64,000 bases of DNA from Casuarius casuarius (Eukaryota > Chordata > Aves > Casuariiformes > Casuariidae). A program made the position numbers and the translations under genes. The notes beneath the pieces were generated by a model, which saw only the letters and a list, made by a program, of their open reading frames with translations, was not told where the DNA came from and did no database searches. The stretch's first letter is position 1. Every line of letters starts with the position of its first letter. The DNA is taken from contig PTFA01000087.1 in assembly GCA_003342895.1 (NCBI GenBank), forward strand, positions 768,708 through 832,707. Reading direction: 5' to 3'. Positions 60,781-64,000 of this stretch are shown piece after piece.

Positions 60781-63700
60781 ACTGAACCACACACACCAGA
60801 TGTTCACTGCATTCTTTGATGCTGCCAATAACTCTTTAATAAGGCCTGTTGAATAGGATAGGATAAAGCAGAACTCGCAAAAGAGATCTGGGGAGAGAAA
60901 GTGCTGGTGAAAGGAAGTTTTTGAAACCAGAGATGAGGCCAAAAAGAGATCCATGATGTCAAAAACAGAAAAAAGACAAAGTTCTCCACAATCAATGGCA
61001 AGGGAAGGCCAGCATATGCCAAGTCAAACCATTTTTCTCCACCTGTCAGTTGTATTTGTCGAAGTACCTTACACATCCCAAACATAAGGTCTTGCTCCTG
61101 AGGCAAGAAGTAGAAAGCAGAGGAGCAGCAAGAACCTCTCAAATGCATGTCTGTGACTGACACTGAGGTTGCCTCCATATCCCTTCCCACTGTCAGGGAG
61201 CAGAGTGAGTAACACTAAAGTGGTGCTGAGTCTTCAGCCAGGCTGTGGAAACGTGACACATCTCATGCAGTGATGAATAAAACCAGTGTTGCCTGAAGAA
61301 GTGTTTCAAACCCGTAAACAAGGCAGTCAAGTGACAGTAAAAGAGAAATGGCTTTTGCAAAAAAGAATGGAGGAAGTTGCAAAGGTAATAAAGTAGTAAA
61401 AATCCAAACAGAAGCATACTGAGTTGTAGAGAATTTTCCATCTCAAAGTAAAGCAGGTTGCAAGTATATTCATAAATAGGACAAAAGTTTGGAATTATAT
61501 CACATTTTAGCTTGAAATCATAATAGAATAGAAAAATATCTTTTACATTATTGGAAATTTAATTATCTATGTAGTATTCCCAAATGCCATACATCCTGTT
61601 TCCGGGTCTCAGCTATCTCCCTAATTTACTGGGCTCTCCAGAGACATTTCCTGCCCCCTCCATCTGCCACATATTTCAGAGATGACTTCTAGGTGCTCAA
61701 AAACCATGCTCTCTGCTGTCCACCCCTACTCCTGCCCACTGTCTCCCAGGACTTACCGGCCAGCTGGCAGTGCGCTGGCCTGGGACTTCCCTAGCAGAGG
61801 CTGGGGCTCAAGTGTATCCAAAGGATATTGGCAGAAACGTCCTGGAGACAGAGCAACCACAATGCCAGTGGCCCCTTCCAAGTCTTCGGCTTTGAGATTG
61901 GCTTTACCTAACTTTAAGTACACAGTCATTTGTGAAAGCGTTAATCAAAAAAATGGTTATTGATGAAGATCCAGGGAGGATGAAGTTGGTTAGAAGAGCA
62001 CTGATCTCAGCCTTAAGTTAAAATGGTGACAAAGTGTAAGAACATTGATAAGTAGGATAAAGAACAGTATTTCTACTGGCTTCAAATGAAGATCAAATGA
62101 ATAACAACAGAGAATTCAAACTATACTGTCAGTGGTTGAGAAATGATACTACACAATTTTTTATAGAAAAATTAAATTTACTAATGATGAATAAGTGCTT
62201 TGTGTGTGCTATTATTAATATAGATCCAGAACTTTTTTTTTACTTAATCTTACCACAAGCTAAATTACAATTAACTTCAGTCAGACATTTATTTAAGCAA
62301 AAGCTAAGGAAGAATCAAGGGCTCTGTTGCATTATCCATCCTTTAAAAAGAGCTTCCCCTTACTCTGCAGATAAAGATATGTAGAGACATTAAGACATGT
62401 TAATAAAACATATTGAAAAATATTACTAAATACTAAAGTACTGTAATAACTAATATTATTATTCCAATGTCTAAATGTCATGGAATAATGAATACTACAC
62501 TAATCATTTAATTAGATTAGAGGATCATCACTATAAAATGTCAAGACAAAGTTACTGTCAATATTTCTCTAATGAGTTGCACAATATTATCTGTAAGTAG
62601 AATTGAATTCTTTTTCTAAAGCCTACTTACGATATTGTTTCCTTCTTCTCCACCCCGCCTTCTTATAACTGTCTTTGGGAATGCTGGGTTAGATGCCTGT
62701 GTTTAAGAAGAAATGCGAGATCTCTGAAATAGGGTGTTAGTTCATAGCTCTGAAGTTCATCACCTTTTGAAATGAATCCGCAGAGTTCCACAGCTCACCA
62801 GAATCTCCTCTGAAGTCTAATTTGTACGTATAGCCTAATGATTGTCTAAAGAGCCTTGCTTTTTACATGTGTGTCTTTGTACAAGTGCTATTCACTGACA
62901 TCCGTACACAGACATACTGTTCTCTGCTTCAGTGATATAAGCAGCAGTCTCAAAGCCAGGATTTGGGGAGAATGTGCTTGACATTAGATAGCTGATAACC
63001 TAAGAAAATCATTTAAAGGTAGTTTCTACTTCCAGGTTGACCAGCATAAGGGTGAATCAACATTGTCAGGAGTATAAATGCAGATAAATATTTGTGAAGC
63101 TCAGATCAGAATTTCACCTTTTGTGGATGTGTCACCTTTTTGTAAATCAGAATGTCACCTGTTGTTTCTCTCAGCTGTTATCAAATGCCCATTGCTTGAT
63201 ACTCTTCTGTCTTATAGGTTTCTGGGGATACCATACTAATGGAGTGTTCCATGCTGGAATTCATTTTATACTGTAACTGCAGAACAGGATTATATCTCCC
63301 AGGAAAATCCCATATTTTTATTTTGAAAACATTTTCCTTTGATTGAAGCAATGAGCACCTGATTGAAAGTCCACTGAAATGCAAAAATGTATCTTTTAAA
63401 AAAAAAAAGATCAGAGAAGATCTTTAGAGATCATAGTCTATAAAGATGCATTTGAAAGAATTACACATGCACTGTAACTATAAAACATACTGTAATTCAT
63501 CTTACCAGCATTATGAAACCACTTATCTAAAGAAAAAAAAAACAGCCTGAGAAAGCATAAGTATATTTGTTTTTATAGAGCATATTAGCTACACAGATGC
63601 CTCTTAAAGGAGCTTCTCATCCAAAGTTAGCGCTCCTATTAACATTTAATATTCTCTTTTCCTCCTTTGTACCAAAGTATCAGATGATGGACAAAGATAG

Positions 63701-64000
63701 CCTGAGGACTGAAGATGCAGGGCTTAGTTATAACAGTCTTACTTTTATACAGCACTTTCTCATCCAGATGAAACTGGGCCATAGCCAAATTGCTTTATAA
63801 GCAAGTTCAGAGCTCATAAAAGTGGTTAAGGTTACAACGACTTGAATTGTTCCTGTTTCTATCAGGCTTAATTTAGAACATATATGTGTGTAATCAGGTA
63901 TGTACGTGCTTATTTGCTTTTACACTTCAACCTGACCTGCAAGAATAGGGTCCTACCAGCTCTCTATATGGCTCCATTCAGTCTTATGGCTGTTATACTG

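Larger units (their letters stand above)
50471..64000. other. Intergenic stretch upstream of UPK3A
   Basis: No gene was recognised on either strand. It holds scattered degraded repeats (52.43, 53.11-53.42, 54.48, 54.93 and 57.29 kb), a 33-bp tandem duplication at 54061 and a perfect hairpin at 60741. Human synteny places KIAA0930 head-to-head with UPK3A, but none of its conserved exons was seen here. Confidence 0.65.

Overview
The window looks like a piece of a bird chromosome. It has intron-split genes with vertebrate orthologues, a degraded CR1 LINE of the type abundant in birds, solo LTR-like retroviral remnants, very old MIR-like SINE fragments, long AT-rich introns and one strong CpG island. 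Two single N bases (20262 and 26602) are unresolved assembly positions. The species cannot be named from this sequence alone. Two protein-coding genes are supported, both on the minus strand and in the order known from human 22q13.31 (UPK3A upstream, FAM118A downstream). Layout: 174-8043 holds the coding exons of FAM118A, a SIR2-like (non-canonical sirtuin) protein. Seven or eight coding exons were placed by matching codon phase at every GT/AG junction, and the end of the gene has two mutually exclusive possible C-termini. Its first, non-coding exon most likely lies in the CpG island at about 11.58-12.33 kb. From 12.5 to 43.2 kb I find no supported gene. This stretch holds an AT-dinucleotide tract (17.0 kb), a pyrimidine-biased block (21.2-21.9 kb), a small GC-rich pocket (22.9-23.2 kb), a 5'-truncated CR1 LINE (25.4-26.35 kb), two LTR-like elements in opposite orientation (30.15-30.70 and about 33.35-33.90 kb), short tandem duplications and old repeat fragments. 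43.2-50.2 kb holds UPK3A (uroplakin 3a): five well-supported exons (signal peptide, extracellular domain, transmembrane segment) and a tentative sixth. 50.3-64 kb is intergenic with only degenerate repeats and one striking perfect hairpin at 60.74 kb. By human synteny KIAA0930 would be expected beyond UPK3A, but I cannot find any of its exons here, nor any SMC1B coding sequence at the left edge. The two genes are not functionally coupled: one encodes a SIR2-fold intracellular protein, the other a urothelial membrane glycoprotein. No new multi-gene system is visible. The observations most worth following are the alternative 3' ends of FAM118A, the retained and apparently intact UPK3A in a lineage without a urinary bladder, and the LTR pair.
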